From: JBPCRW01 sp050996405
GTDB taxonomy: Bacteria > Acidobacteriota > Blastocatellia > Pyrinomonadales > Pyrinomonadaceae
Direction of reading: 5' to 3'
DNA: 28,344 bases
Assembly (NCBI GenBank): GCA_050996405.1
Contig: JBPCRW010000035.1
Location: 1-28,344 of the forward strand
Positions 1 to 7,564 of this stretch are shown here, in pieces; the first letter of the stretch is position 1; each line of letters begins with the position of its first letter. Made by a program: the position numbers and the translations under genes. A model generated the notes under the pieces. The model searched no databases. It was not told the origin of the DNA and saw nothing but the letters and a program-made list of their open reading frames with translations.

Positions 1-68
1 GGACGCAAATAAACTCTCGCCGTCGAGGTTTTTCTGCGACCTGTTCCGTAGTATTGAATGTCTGCCAT
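1..68 (-). CDS. rpsI: 30S ribosomal protein S9, 5' part only
   Basis: The complement of the first 68 bases reads from an ATG at 68 into MADIQYYGTGRRKTSTARV, the characteristic N-terminus of S9 (YxGTGRRKxxxARV). S9 is a small-subunit protein whose C-terminal tail reaches the P site. Only 22 codons lie in the window and the rest continues beyond base 1. It follows rplM on the same strand, the universal L13-S9 gene order, so the two should be co-transcribed. The gap between them is filled by a heptamer repeat array. The only purine-rich stretch before the ATG is a run of A ending in G, so no strong ribosome binding site is visible. The short length is due to the window edge, not to a break in the gene. 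Confidence 0.93.
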   Translation of the reverse strand, partial: MADIQYYGTGRRKTSTARVYLR

Positions 69-74
69 CTTTTT

Positions 75-151
75 AAGTAATAGGTAATAGGTAATAGGTA
101 ATAGGTAAGTTGTTTTAAAACTAATTACTTATTACCTATTACTTATTACGC
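75..151. repeat. Inverted heptamer array between rplM and rpsI
   Basis: The left arm, 75-109, is five 7-bp units: AAGTAAT, three AGGTAAT, then AGGTAAG. The spacer 110-123 contains the palindrome TTTTAAAA. The right arm, 124-151, is four units: ATTACTT, ATTACCT, ATTACTT, ATTACGC. The arms are reverse complements of each other, so the transcript can fold into a long hairpin. The right arm contains the rplM stop codon (146-148) and the left arm begins 6 bases from the rpsI start, so the array fills the gap. Confidence 0.9.
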
Positions 152-583
152 GATTTCAATCGCCTCTGGTTTCTGCGCCGCGTGGCGATGTTCGCCATCA
201 GCATAAACTTTTAATTTTTTCGCCATCGCTTTGCCGAGTTTGGTTTTCGGAAGCATTCCTTTGACGGCGAGTTCGATAACGCGCTCCGGTTTGTTCGCCA
301 TCATATCCTTAACGCTCGTCTCACGCAGACCGCCCGGATAAAGCGTGTGATAGCGATAAACTTTTTGTTCTGGTTTTGTGCCTTTAAAAATTGCCTGACG
401 CGCGTTGATAACGACCACGTGGTCGCCCATATCCATAAACGGTGTCCACTGCGGGTTGTTTTTACCCGCTAAAATCCGCGCGACTTCCGTCGCCAGCCGA
501 CCGACGGTTTTACCCGCCGCGTCAACCAAAACCCATTTACGATTTTCAGCCAAGCCTTTTCCGCTCGGAAAATATGTAGTCAT
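146..583 (-). CDS. rplM: 50S ribosomal protein L13
   Basis: L13 is an early-assembling large-subunit protein. The protein carries the family hallmarks: WVLVDAAGKTVGRLATEVA near the N-terminus, VVINA, then RVIELAVKGMLPKTKLG and LKVYADGEHRHAAQKPE near the C-terminus. I chose the ATG at 583 (145 residues, MTTYFPSGKG) because it matches the usual family length of about 142. A TTG at 613 would add ten residues, but it lies only about 7 bases after the transcription start expected from the promoter at 627-656. The stop codon is inside the heptamer array that separates this gene from rpsI. The two genes form the conserved rplM-rpsI operon. No clear Shine-Dalgarno sequence precedes either start. Confidence 0.96.
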   Translation of the reverse strand: MTTYFPSGKGLAENRKWVLVDAAGKTVGRLATEVARILAGKNNPQWTPFMDMGDHVVVINARQAIFKGTKPEQKVYRYHTLYPGGLRETSVKDMMANKPERVIELAVKGMLPKTKLGKAMAKKLKVYADGEHRHAAQKPEAIEIA

Positions 584-626
584 AAGTGTTACTCTGTTTG
601 AATTGTTCGCCAAAACGCGAACGTTA

Positions 627-656
627 AGAATATCGAAAAACGCCGCGTATTGTCAA
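627..656 (-). promoter_or_regulatory. Sigma-70 type promoter for rplM-rpsI
   Basis: On the minus strand a perfect TTGACA (651-656) is followed after 18 bases by TATTCT (627-632). The predicted transcription start is near 620, giving a leader of about 37 bases to the ATG at 583. The box match and position in front of a ribosomal operon are seen; activity is inferred. Confidence 0.6.
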
Positions 657-757
657 GACGGAATTATTTTTGACGAGTATAAGAAAGCAATTTCACGGGT
701 TTCGACAGGTAGATTTTCAAGAGCCGCTTTTAAATCTTATATTTGCTGACACAGCTT

Positions 758-859
758 TCAAGGCAAGTCTTTTTTATTCTTGTTCTTCATCATGTAAAGC
801 GTAAAAACAAGAAAGAAAAATAAAATAATAAACGGCAGCGCAATCAGGATTTCATTCAT
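758..859 (-). CDS. Possible 33-residue single-span membrane peptide
   Basis: On the minus strand an ATG at 859 opens a 33-codon frame. It encodes a short polar start (MNEILIA), a hydrophobic stretch rich in Phe, Ile and Leu (about residues 5-23), and a basic tail (MMKNKNKKDLP). This is a plausible small inner-membrane peptide with its positive end in the cytoplasm. It lies 60 bases downstream of the Nudix gene on the same strand and could share its transcript. I see no convincing ribosome binding site, but most genes here lack one. It matches no family I recognise. A chance AT-rich frame is the main alternative. Apart from this frame, 614-919 holds only the rplM promoter. Confidence 0.4.
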   Translation of the reverse strand: MNEILIALPFIILFFFLVFTLYMMKNKNKKDLP

Positions 860-919
860 AACGAGTGAATCATAGGCTGAAATGCTAAATTTCGCAAGGT
901 TTTTCCCGACGCGACAATT

Positions 920-1456
920 TTATGTAAATGGAAAGCCAAGTTTTGAGCCTGCTAAAATCAATCCGGCGATGGTTTTCGCGTCTTCAAATTCGCCGCCCCG
1001 AATCATTTCAAATGCTTGCGGAAAAGTTATTTTTTCAATCGAAAGCAATTCGTCGTCGTCCAGATTTTGCCCGACTTCGGTTAATTCCGCTGCCAGAAAG
1101 ACAAACATTTTCTCCGACAAAAATCCGGGTGAAACGTAAAATTCGGTCAGTTTCTCAATTTTTTCCGCCGTCACGCCGATTTCTTCAGCGAGTTCGCGGA
1201 CTGCGCCCGTTTCGGGATTCTCGTCTTTTTCGAGCGAACCGGCGGGCAGTTCCAAAAGATATTTTCCGGCGGCGTGGCGATACTGCCGGACGAGCGCGAT
1301 TCGATTATCGGCAAACACCGCAACAATCACCGCGCTTCCGTTGTGCGAAATGATTTCGCGCGTGTATGTGACCGAATCTTCACGAACGCAGTCGAGCGAA
1401 ACGTTAAAAATTCTGCCTTTGTAAATTTCTCTCGTTGAAATAATTTCAGGTTTCAT
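920..1456 (-). CDS. Nudix hydrolase, ADP-ribose pyrophosphatase type
   Basis: The protein has a full Nudix box, GX5EX7REUXEEXGU, at about residues 73-95 counted from the ATG at 1456 (G-SLEKD-E-NPETGAV-RELAEEIGV). This motif binds the divalent metal that drives pyrophosphate cleavage. The surrounding NRIALVRQYRHAAGKYLLELPAG is typical of the ADP-sugar/ADP-ribose pyrophosphatases (NudF/YqiE type), which hydrolyse ADP-ribose to AMP and ribose 5-phosphate. The ATG at 1456 gives 178 residues. An upstream ATG at 1489 would add eleven hydrophobic residues not expected in a soluble Nudix protein. It is divergent from the gene at 1518. The substrate is inferred from family resemblance; other nucleoside diphosphate derivatives are possible. 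Confidence 0.85.
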   Translation of the reverse strand: MKPEIISTREIYKGRIFNVSLDCVREDSVTYTREIISHNGSAVIVAVFADNRIALVRQYRHAAGKYLLELPAGSLEKDENPETGAVRELAEEIGVTAEKIEKLTEFYVSPGFLSEKMFVFLAAELTEVGQNLDDDELLSIEKITFPQAFEMIRGGEFEDAKTIAGLILAGSKLGFPFT

Positions 1457-1517
1457 CAGGTATGATAAAATGTAACTCAAACGGAACATTTTGCAAAAAC
1501 GGCGGTCTAATTAAATT

Positions 1518-2027
1518 ATGGAAACGCTTTTTCAAGAGCCGAACAAAGAGAAAAGTTCAAAGAAAATTTTAATCGCGGCGTTGACCGTGGCGATTTTGGT
1601 AGTTTTAGCGATGGTTGCGTTTTTCGCGCTCAAACCCGCGCCGCGAGTGGTCGAAACAAATACGCTCGAAAACGCTTATCGTGAAGATTCGCCCGAATTT
1701 CAAACTCTGACAAAAAGAATTGTCGCGCAGACGGTCGAAGACGCGACGACTTCATCGCCGACCGCGATGGGAACGAAAATGATGAGCATCGGCGGCACGA
1801 TTCGCAATTTTACGGGGAAAACTCTGACCGGACTGGAACTGAAAGTCGGCATCGTCGATACTTTTAGAAATGTCATTAAAGAACGAACTCTGACGGTCAT
1901 TCCGACGCAGCAGGAAACATTGGAAAATAATCAAACAATGCCCGTGCGGGTTATTATCGAAGGCATTGACCCGAATGCGGATTTAGCGAATATCACCTGG
2001 AAAGTGACGGCGATAAAGGCAGAATAA
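1518..2027 (+). CDS. Membrane-anchored protein with FxLYD-like domain
   Basis: This 169-residue protein has a charged cytoplasmic N-terminus (about residues 1-19), one membrane span (about 20-38, KKILIAALTVAILVVLAMV), and a roughly 130-residue domain outside. The pattern of that domain (IGGTIRNFTGKTLTGLELKVGIVD, then RTLTVIPTQQETLENNQTMPVRVIIEG, then WKVTAIKAE) resembles the small beta-sandwich FxLYD/DUF3426-type domains of bacterial envelope proteins. There is no catalytic motif and no cysteine. It is divergent from the Nudix gene and convergent with the phosphoethanolamine transferase, with a palindromic element between the two stops. The fold assignment is inference; the precise function is unknown. 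Confidence 0.75.
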   Translation: METLFQEPNKEKSSKKILIAALTVAILVVLAMVAFFALKPAPRVVETNTLENAYREDSPEFQTLTKRIVAQTVEDATTSSPTAMGTKMMSIGGTIRNFTGKTLTGLELKVGIVDTFRNVIKERTLTVIPTQQETLENNQTMPVRVIIEGIDPNADLANITWKVTAIKAE

Positions 2028-2039
2028 ATTCTCATTTTT

Positions 2040-2101
2040 TGCAGAAGTCCGCACGAAGTAAAGGCGTAATAAAACACACTTACTGCGTGCGTGTTTCCGC
2101 A
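2040..2101 (+). repeat. REP/MITE-like palindromic element, copy 1
   Basis: The left half starts TGCAGAAGTCCGCACGAAGT. The complement of the right half starts TGCGGAAACACGCACGCAGT. The two halves pair into an imperfect hairpin of about 27 bp. The same element recurs at 3831-3896 (inverted) and 8453-8522. It lies between two converging genes, where it could stop transcription or stabilise 3' ends. Confidence 0.85.
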
Positions 2102-2126
2102 TTTTAGGAATCAAACGAATTTTCTT

Positions 2127-3821
2127 TTAATCAAACGGAATTTTCGGTCCGAGGTCGGGATTAAAAAATCTGGGTTTGGAATCGGATGCTTTGGCTTTGA
2201 GCAGCGACGGCGCGAAAATTCCTTCGCGCAATTCGTCTGGATAACCGATTAAATCTAAAATTGTCGGAAATATATTTTGATGCGACGCTTTGTAGGCGGT
2301 GTCCATTTTCAAATTATCTTTGCTGATGATAAACAGCGGCACGGCGGCTTCGTCTCTGGTAATTCCGCCGTGCGAAGCTTTTCCGTTGGCGTATAAAGTT
2401 TGACCGTGGTCGCCCGTGTAAATAATTACGGTATTGTCGGGAATATTTTCGCCGTCGCCGATTAAATTTTTGAAAAACGAATCAATATTATATTTCAGAG
2501 AATTGTCGTAGGCGTTGACGACTTCGGGAAGTTTATCCTCGCCCGGAATCCCGAAAAAATCGTCCGTCTTATAACTCGGTTTCCAAATTTCGGCGGTCGC
2601 CGGAAAATTATTTTGATACGAAATATGCGAGCCGCGTTTGGCGACGACGATAAAATTTCCGGTCGAAGATGAGATAATTTTATTTACTTTTCGGGCGATA
2701 ACGTTGTCGTATTCATAGCCGGGAACTTCGCCGTTTTGCAGAATTTCATTAACTCCTTCCCAGTGGTCGAAATATTTTTTATCGTCGTCAATCCCGCTCC
2801 ACAAAGATTTCATCTGCCCGTCGAAATAATAAGTTTCATATTTCATCGCTTTGGCAAATTGGTAAATCGTCGGATAAGTCGTGATTTTAAACTTGCTTTT
2901 GTCGGGAAAATTTTCCGGTTTCAAACCTGTAATAATCGCGTTGTGCGAAAAATAAGTGGCGGTCGCGGCGGATGCGGCGATTCCGAAATTAAACAATTTA
3001 TGCTCGGACGCGAGTTTTTCAAGATACGGAGTTGTCGGGCGTTTGTAACCGTTCAAACTCAAATGGTCGCCTCTGATTGATTCGTCAATGACGAGAATGA
3101 CGTTGTTCGCCGGACGATAATCGGCGGGAAGATTCGGCTGTCGAATCTGGCGGCGGACAGGTTCAAAGCCGGATAATTTCGCCGCCAAACCGCTCGGCGA
3201 TTGATTGAAAATAAAAAAGTCGAGATTCGTATCGAAAAAAGCGTTGAGCGACGACGACGGAAATTTTTGATTCATCGAATCGTCGTTAAAATAAAAGTTT
3301 CCGGCGAAAAACGTGAACGCTAAAATAATTGTCGAAACAAATAATTTGTAACCGTCGGGCTTTTTCTTTCCGGTAAAAATCAGCAGAAACAGCAAAACGG
3401 CGCACGGAACTAACGCGGCGAAATTCAGATAGGTCATCAAAGCGGCGGTTTTCTGGTCGTCATTTGTTCTGAAAACCGATTCAATATCGAGCATTTCCGA
3501 AAATCTGCCCAAGCCTTTTTGATAGCCGTATTCCGCAAAAATCGCCAGCGCGTAAATGAGAAAAAGCGGGATTTTATAACCAATCGAAACCGAAAGAATC
3601 AATTTTATCAAGCGAAAATAAACGTAAATCGAAACGCCCGTCAAAATTATTCCAACCGCGAAAAACAAAACGCTTTCCGAATCATAAAGCGAAATCGCAT
3701 ATTCCGAATAATTAACGCCGAAATAATAGCTCTCGAAAAACAGGGAAAACAAAACAAAAAGAAACGACAGGCGATTGATGTCTGCGGCATCGAGATTGGT
3801 TAATCTGAATTTGTTTAGCAT
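2127..3821 (-). CDS. EptA/MCR-like phosphoethanolamine transferase
   Basis: The protein (564 residues from ATG 3821) has five or so membrane spans up to about residue 180, then a periplasmic alkaline-phosphatase/sulfatase-fold domain. The zinc-enzyme residues of the EptA/MCR family are all identifiable: Glu247 (VIDESIRGDHLSLNGY), nucleophile Thr287 (AATATYFS), His399 (GSHISY), Asp471-His472 (TGDHGQ) and His484 (KASHGG). Their spacing is close to that in MCR-1 (E246, T285, H395, D465/H466, H478, from memory). Such enzymes move phosphoethanolamine from phosphatidylethanolamine onto lipid A or other glycans. The substrate here is inferred. An upstream GTG at 3845 lies inside a palindromic repeat, so the ATG is the better start. 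It follows the ABC ATPase gene. Confidence 0.85.
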   Translation of the reverse strand: MLNKFRLTNLDAADINRLSFLFVLFSLFFESYYFGVNYSEYAISLYDSESVLFFAVGIILTGVSIYVYFRLIKLILSVSIGYKIPLFLIYALAIFAEYGYQKGLGRFSEMLDIESVFRTNDDQKTAALMTYLNFAALVPCAVLLFLLIFTGKKKPDGYKLFVSTIILAFTFFAGNFYFNDDSMNQKFPSSSLNAFFDTNLDFFIFNQSPSGLAAKLSGFEPVRRQIRQPNLPADYRPANNVILVIDESIRGDHLSLNGYKRPTTPYLEKLASEHKLFNFGIAASAATATYFSHNAIITGLKPENFPDKSKFKITTYPTIYQFAKAMKYETYYFDGQMKSLWSGIDDDKKYFDHWEGVNEILQNGEVPGYEYDNVIARKVNKIISSSTGNFIVVAKRGSHISYQNNFPATAEIWKPSYKTDDFFGIPGEDKLPEVVNAYDNSLKYNIDSFFKNLIGDGENIPDNTVIIYTGDHGQTLYANGKASHGGITRDEAAVPLFIISKDNLKMDTAYKASHQNIFPTILDLIGYPDELREGIFAPSLLKAKASDSKPRFFNPDLGPKIPFD

Positions 3822-3830
3822 TTTAAGTAT

Positions 3831-3896
3831 TGCGGAAACACGCACGAAGTAAGTGTGTTTTTTGATTTGCGCCCTTACTTCATGCGGGCTTCCGCA
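3831..3896 (-). repeat. REP/MITE-like palindromic element, copy 2
   Basis: This is the same element as at 2040 and 8453 but in the opposite orientation: TGCGGAAACACGCACGAAGT on the left, and on the complement of the right TGCGGAAGCCCGCATGAAGT. Its right arm encodes the last residues and the TAA stop of the ABC ATPase (NAEARMK then stop). Its left edge is 10 bases from the start codon of the next gene. Confidence 0.87.
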
Positions 3897-4828
3897 TTTT
3901 TTTCGACAAAAAGTTCTTCCAAAGATTGTCTGACGGGCTGGACGGAAACCAATTTGCCGCCGTGAATTTTAATTATTTGCAAAACTTTTTCGACATCCGT
4001 TTCGTCGCCGACTCGGATGTTCGCGCCGCTCGCTTTTGCCATCACGTTTGCGCCCGCGATTGCGGAAATCTCCGCCTTCAGAACTTCCGCCGAAACGTTT
4101 TTGACGTTGATTTCAAAGCCTTGAGATTTGCCGCTCTGCACCAATAATTCGTCCAGATTTCCGGTTGCCGCAAGTTTTCCGCCGCGCAAAATCGCCACGC
4201 GGTCGCATAACACTTCGATGTCCGACAAAATGTGCGTTGACATAAAAACGGTCGTGCCGTGTGTTCGTAAATCCGCAATTAACTCGCGGATTTCGCGCCG
4301 CCCGATTGGGTCAAGCCCGCTCATCGGTTCGTCAAGAAAAACAATTTCCGGCTCGTTGATTAAGGCTTGCGCCAGCCCGACGCGCTGAAGCATTCCTTTG
4401 GAAAACTTCCGCAGTTGTTTGTTCCAGTCTTTTTCGTCCAAACCGACTTTTGTCAGTAATTCTTCAGTCCTAGTTTTTCTGTCGCCCGCGCCGATTCCGA
4501 AAAGTTCGCCGAAATAATTCATCAATTCACGCGCCGTCAGATAATCGTAAAAATAAGGATTTTCGGGGCAATAACCAATTTTTTCGTGCATTTTCACATC
4601 GGAAATATCCGCGCCCAAAATCCGCGCCGCGCCGGATGACGGGAACAGCAGACTCATCAAAATTTTGATGGTCGTTGTTTTGCCCGCGCCGTTGCCGCCC
4701 AAAAATCCGAAAATCTGCCCGCCCGCGACTTGCAAATTCAAATTATCGAGCGCGCGTACTTTTCGCTTTTTCCAAAAGCCGACTTCATAATCTTTGGTTA
4801 AATTTTCGATTTCGACAACGTAGTTCAT
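3875..4828 (-). CDS. ABC transporter ATP-binding protein
   Basis: The ATPase (317 residues) would power an ABC-2 type exporter at the inner membrane. Visible motifs are Walker A GGNGAGKTT (44-52), a signature FSKGM (142-146, a variant of LSGGQ usual in this subfamily), Walker B EIVFLDEP (161-168), and the H-loop His199. The ATG at 4828 overlaps the TGA of the upstream gene as ATGA, which points to translational coupling and fixes the start; longer frames run into the neighbour. The C-terminal region after about residue 230 is the accessory domain common to such ATPases. The last seven residues and stop are encoded by a palindromic repeat. Its likely partner is the ABC-2 permease at 7565-8344, two genes upstream. 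Confidence 0.93.
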   Translation of the reverse strand: MNYVVEIENLTKDYEVGFWKKRKVRALDNLNLQVAGGQIFGFLGGNGAGKTTTIKILMSLLFPSSGAARILGADISDVKMHEKIGYCPENPYFYDYLTARELMNYFGELFGIGAGDRKTRTEELLTKVGLDEKDWNKQLRKFSKGMLQRVGLAQALINEPEIVFLDEPMSGLDPIGRREIRELIADLRTHGTTVFMSTHILSDIEVLCDRVAILRGGKLAATGNLDELLVQSGKSQGFEINVKNVSAEVLKAEISAIAGANVMAKASGANIRVGDETDVEKVLQIIKIHGGKLVSVQPVRQSLEELFVEKNAEARMK

Positions 4829-6504
4829 AAAATTTTTGATGGATTTCTCGTTTTGTAAAAATTTCCGGTCAGCAGAATTGTGCCGACGATTAAAAAAATC
4901 AGCCACGTCAGAGCGGAAACGACGTTAGAGATTTTGACAAAAAAGGGTTCGACGAATGAGAGTTCGACGCGCGAGGCTTCGGGCGGCAGAGCGATTAAAA
5001 TCGCGCCGTCGTCCGCTTTTTCGATTTTTGCCGGATTGCCGTTGACCGTCGCCTGCCAGCGCGGGTAGTAAAACGCGGCGACGCGAGCCAAAGACGGCTG
5101 ACCGGCGGCGACGTTAAAATCTTTTTCGGTCGAATTCCACTTTGTAATTTCCGCCGCGCGATTTTCCGCCACCAATTTTTCTTTAATTTGAAAAGCGTCG
5201 GATTTCGCCCAGATTGACCACCAGCAGTCAAAACTGTTGGCAGACGTGACGTTTTCAATCTGCAAATTAAATTCCGCGCGCGGCACGTAACTGGCTTGTC
5301 TGACGATAAACGCCGACGTAAAAACGAAGAAAAGCATCGCCAAACCGAGACCGGCGGCGGCGAAACGATTTTTATTTTGATTCATCAATTCGGCGACGCG
5401 GAAAATTCCGGTTGACGAAAAAATCGCGCCGCACAACGAAACGATTCCGAGCAGTCGCCAGGGAAACTGCACTTTTTGCAGAAAAGGTAAATTATCCCAA
5501 ACCGGATAGCTCAGAGGCGTGGTCATCAAAACTGAGATGAGAAAAATAAGACCGACCGAAAAAGAAAATTTTGAAACGGACGAGCGATTTTTAATCAAAA
5601 AAACTACCGACGGAATCGAAATTAAAATCATTGCCAGCAGCATTAAATCCGCCAGCCACAGAGACGAAATGTCATCTTGAAAATTCAGCAGATGAAACGG
5701 GAAAAGAAGAAAATTTTCGCGGTAATCGAAATGACCTTGAAAATAAGTTTCGGACGAAGATTTTACCCAACTCATTTCCGCCAGCATCCGCAGCCAGTAA
5801 AACGAACTCGCGGCAACCCCGCAGAAAACCGAAACGGCGAGTTTCGACAGAGTTTTCAAAAACGATTTTCTTCGCAGCAGAAAAATGGCATAAATCGCCA
5901 AAATCGGCGAGCCGAAAACCGAAGTCGGCAGATGCGTTAAAAGCAGCAGCGCGAAGGAAATTGCCAGACCGAGCATCGCGCCGAGATTTCCTTTGCGGCA
6001 CACACGCGCCGTGAACAAAAAACAAAACGGCAGAACAGCACTCGCGGCAAATTCGGCAAACAGAAAACTGTTGTAAATTTGATTGAGATGATGCGGCGCG
6101 AAAATAAAAATTCCGGCGGCGAGCAGTGATTGCGCGTCGGAAAATTCTTCTTTCGCCCAGAGATAAACGCCGATGCCGCTCGCAAAAAAAATCAGGAAAA
6201 AAGTTAAAAAACTCGCGTCTGCCCAATTGCCGGTAAAAATTCGCGCCGCCGACAAAACGTAATAGGCGAACGGCGGATAAAATCTGATTCCGACATCGCC
6301 GTAGCCTTGATTCGGATCACCCGCCAGACTCGGATAAATTTCTCCAGACAAAATCGAATGATAAAACGTTTCGGCAAATTGATAATGCTGCGGCAAATCG
6401 TTGCCGCCCGGCACGCCGTTGTAAAACATCGAAACGGTCGCCAGAATCGCCAGCCCGCCGATGACGATAATATAAAAAATTTTTTGCGTGAAAAGTTTCG
6501 ACAT
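4825..6504 (-). CDS. Polytopic GT-C-like membrane protein
   Basis: This 559-residue protein begins with a span (residues 8-26), then a periplasmic loop with GGNDLPQHYQFAETFYHSI, then about ten further membrane helices. A soluble stretch follows at about 395-525 (PRWQATVNGNPAKIEKADDG, RVELSFVEPFF), and a final span precedes the C-terminus. The acidic residue in the first loop and the overall plan resemble GT-C glycosyltransferases and the 6-pyruvoyl-tetrahydropterin synthase-related/YfhO-like membrane proteins. These are thought to move sugars from polyprenyl phosphate donors outside the membrane. The start directly abuts the TAA of the TPR gene, and the stop overlaps the ABC ATPase start. Enzyme activity is inferred from architecture only. 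Confidence 0.7.
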   Translation of the reverse strand: MSKLFTQKIFYIIVIGGLAILATVSMFYNGVPGGNDLPQHYQFAETFYHSILSGEIYPSLAGDPNQGYGDVGIRFYPPFAYYVLSAARIFTGNWADASFLTFFLIFFASGIGVYLWAKEEFSDAQSLLAAGIFIFAPHHLNQIYNSFLFAEFAASAVLPFCFLFTARVCRKGNLGAMLGLAISFALLLLTHLPTSVFGSPILAIYAIFLLRRKSFLKTLSKLAVSVFCGVAASSFYWLRMLAEMSWVKSSSETYFQGHFDYRENFLLFPFHLLNFQDDISSLWLADLMLLAMILISIPSVVFLIKNRSSVSKFSFSVGLIFLISVLMTTPLSYPVWDNLPFLQKVQFPWRLLGIVSLCGAIFSSTGIFRVAELMNQNKNRFAAAGLGLAMLFFVFTSAFIVRQASYVPRAEFNLQIENVTSANSFDCWWSIWAKSDAFQIKEKLVAENRAAEITKWNSTEKDFNVAAGQPSLARVAAFYYPRWQATVNGNPAKIEKADDGAILIALPPEASRVELSFVEPFFVKISNVVSALTWLIFLIVGTILLTGNFYKTRNPSKIL

Positions 6505-7434
6505 TTAGTTTTGCGGAATTTTTGAAAGCTCCGAAAGTTTTACGTCGCACGCGCCGTTTTGATTAGCGAGCGAATACGGTTCGCCGGTCGGGTCGAGCGG
6601 CGCGCCATTTGAATCGAAATGCAAATTTCCGTCGCTCGTTTTGACGGCGCGAAGCTCTCTTGAGATTTCCTGCCAATTATTAACGCAGCGATTATTTTTC
6701 CGCGCGAAATTCTGCAAACCAGCGCGAATCGCGTCACGCTCGTCGAGCGATTCCACTTGCGCGAAACGCAGTTCCGCGAAATTTCTGGTTTGCTCGTCCT
6801 GCGCCGTTTCAAACATCTGCTTGTAAATTTGCCGCGCAAAATCGCGGCTTCCGCCCTGCGCCCGCATATTCGCGCTCATCTGCCGCATCCACGCGGGCGC
6901 GTCTTTTTTCGTCGAACCTGCGGCGTAAATTTCGGCGGCTTCCGGGTAATTTCCGGCGCGCCAGTAAATGTAACCGAGATTGTGATAAAGCCGCCATTCG
7001 TCGGGGTTTGCCGCGATTCCTTTTTCCAGCAATTTTATCGCCAAATTGTTATCAATCGCCGGAAGAACCGCCGCGCCGTAGGAATAAACGGTCATAAATT
7101 GCGGGTCGAGAGTTGAAGCCGCGTCGAGCATTGGATAAACCAGACGCGGATTGAGCGGGCGCAAATCATTAATGTCAACTGCCGCATCGGATTTATCTTG
7201 CTGACGCACAACTTTATCGCCCAGATATTGCAGAGATTTTACCCAATACCAATCGGCAATCAAGCCTCTGAAATCCGCGCCGAGCAACTTTAATTGATTC
7301 GCCGAAAAATATAAATCTTCGTCTGTTGCCGCTTCGTCCGTCGCGGGTTTAATGTTTTCCAGTCGGCGGCTGACGGCGAAAATTCCCGCGTAGCCGAGAA
7401 TCAAAACAATCAAAGTTGCGAAGATTTTTTTCAT
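6505..7434 (-). CDS. Membrane-anchored TPR protein
   Basis: This 309-residue protein starts with a signal anchor (MKKIFATLIVLILGYAGIFA). A helical region follows that is compatible with TPR repeats. The clearest are at about 120-215: DPQFMTVYSYGAAVLP, AIKLLEKGIAANPDEWRLYH and NLGYIYWRAGNYPEAAEIYA. Paired cysteines occur only near the C-terminus (NNRCVNNW and NGACDV). TPR domains hold protein partners, so a scaffold role for the neighbouring ABC exporter and the GT-C-like protein is plausible. Its stop codon touches the next start with no spacing, which supports one operon with 4825-6504. Upstream, 7435-7564 holds a nonamer inverted array. No enzyme motif is seen. Confidence 0.8.
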   Translation of the reverse strand: MKKIFATLIVLILGYAGIFAVSRRLENIKPATDEAATDEDLYFSANQLKLLGADFRGLIADWYWVKSLQYLGDKVVRQQDKSDAAVDINDLRPLNPRLVYPMLDAASTLDPQFMTVYSYGAAVLPAIDNNLAIKLLEKGIAANPDEWRLYHNLGYIYWRAGNYPEAAEIYAAGSTKKDAPAWMRQMSANMRAQGGSRDFARQIYKQMFETAQDEQTRNFAELRFAQVESLDERDAIRAGLQNFARKNNRCVNNWQEISRELRAVKTSDGNLHFDSNGAPLDPTGEPYSLANQNGACDVKLSELSKIPQN

Positions 7435-7453
7435 TATTTAAAGAATTTTTAGC

Positions 7454-7512
7454 CACGAATTACACGAATGGCGCGAATAAAAAATAGAAAAATAATTCGC
7501 GTTATTCGTGGT
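7454..7512. repeat. Inverted array of 9-bp words
   Basis: Three tandem nonamers, CACGAATTA, CACGAATGG and CGCGAATAA (7454-7480), are followed by an A-rich spacer and a reverse-complementary arm (7494-7512, ATTCGCGTTATTCGTGGTT). The stem would lie in the transcript between the ABC permease and TPR genes. It is similar in design to the array at 22673-22739. Confidence 0.85.
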
Positions 7513-7564
7513 TCATCTTTTTTGTATTAAGCGGCATTTCTTTTTTAAGATTGGTTCGCGCGGA

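Noticed and set aside
405..749. Plus-strand frame across rplM and its promoter
   Set aside because: Overlaps the ribosomal protein gene on the opposite strand and has no family resemblance.
2127..3821. Replacement of the catalytic threonine by serine in the phosphoethanolamine transferase
   Set aside because: The Ser in DESIRG is not the nucleophile position; that glutamate is a metal ligand, and the nucleophile Thr is present about 40 residues later in AATATYFS.
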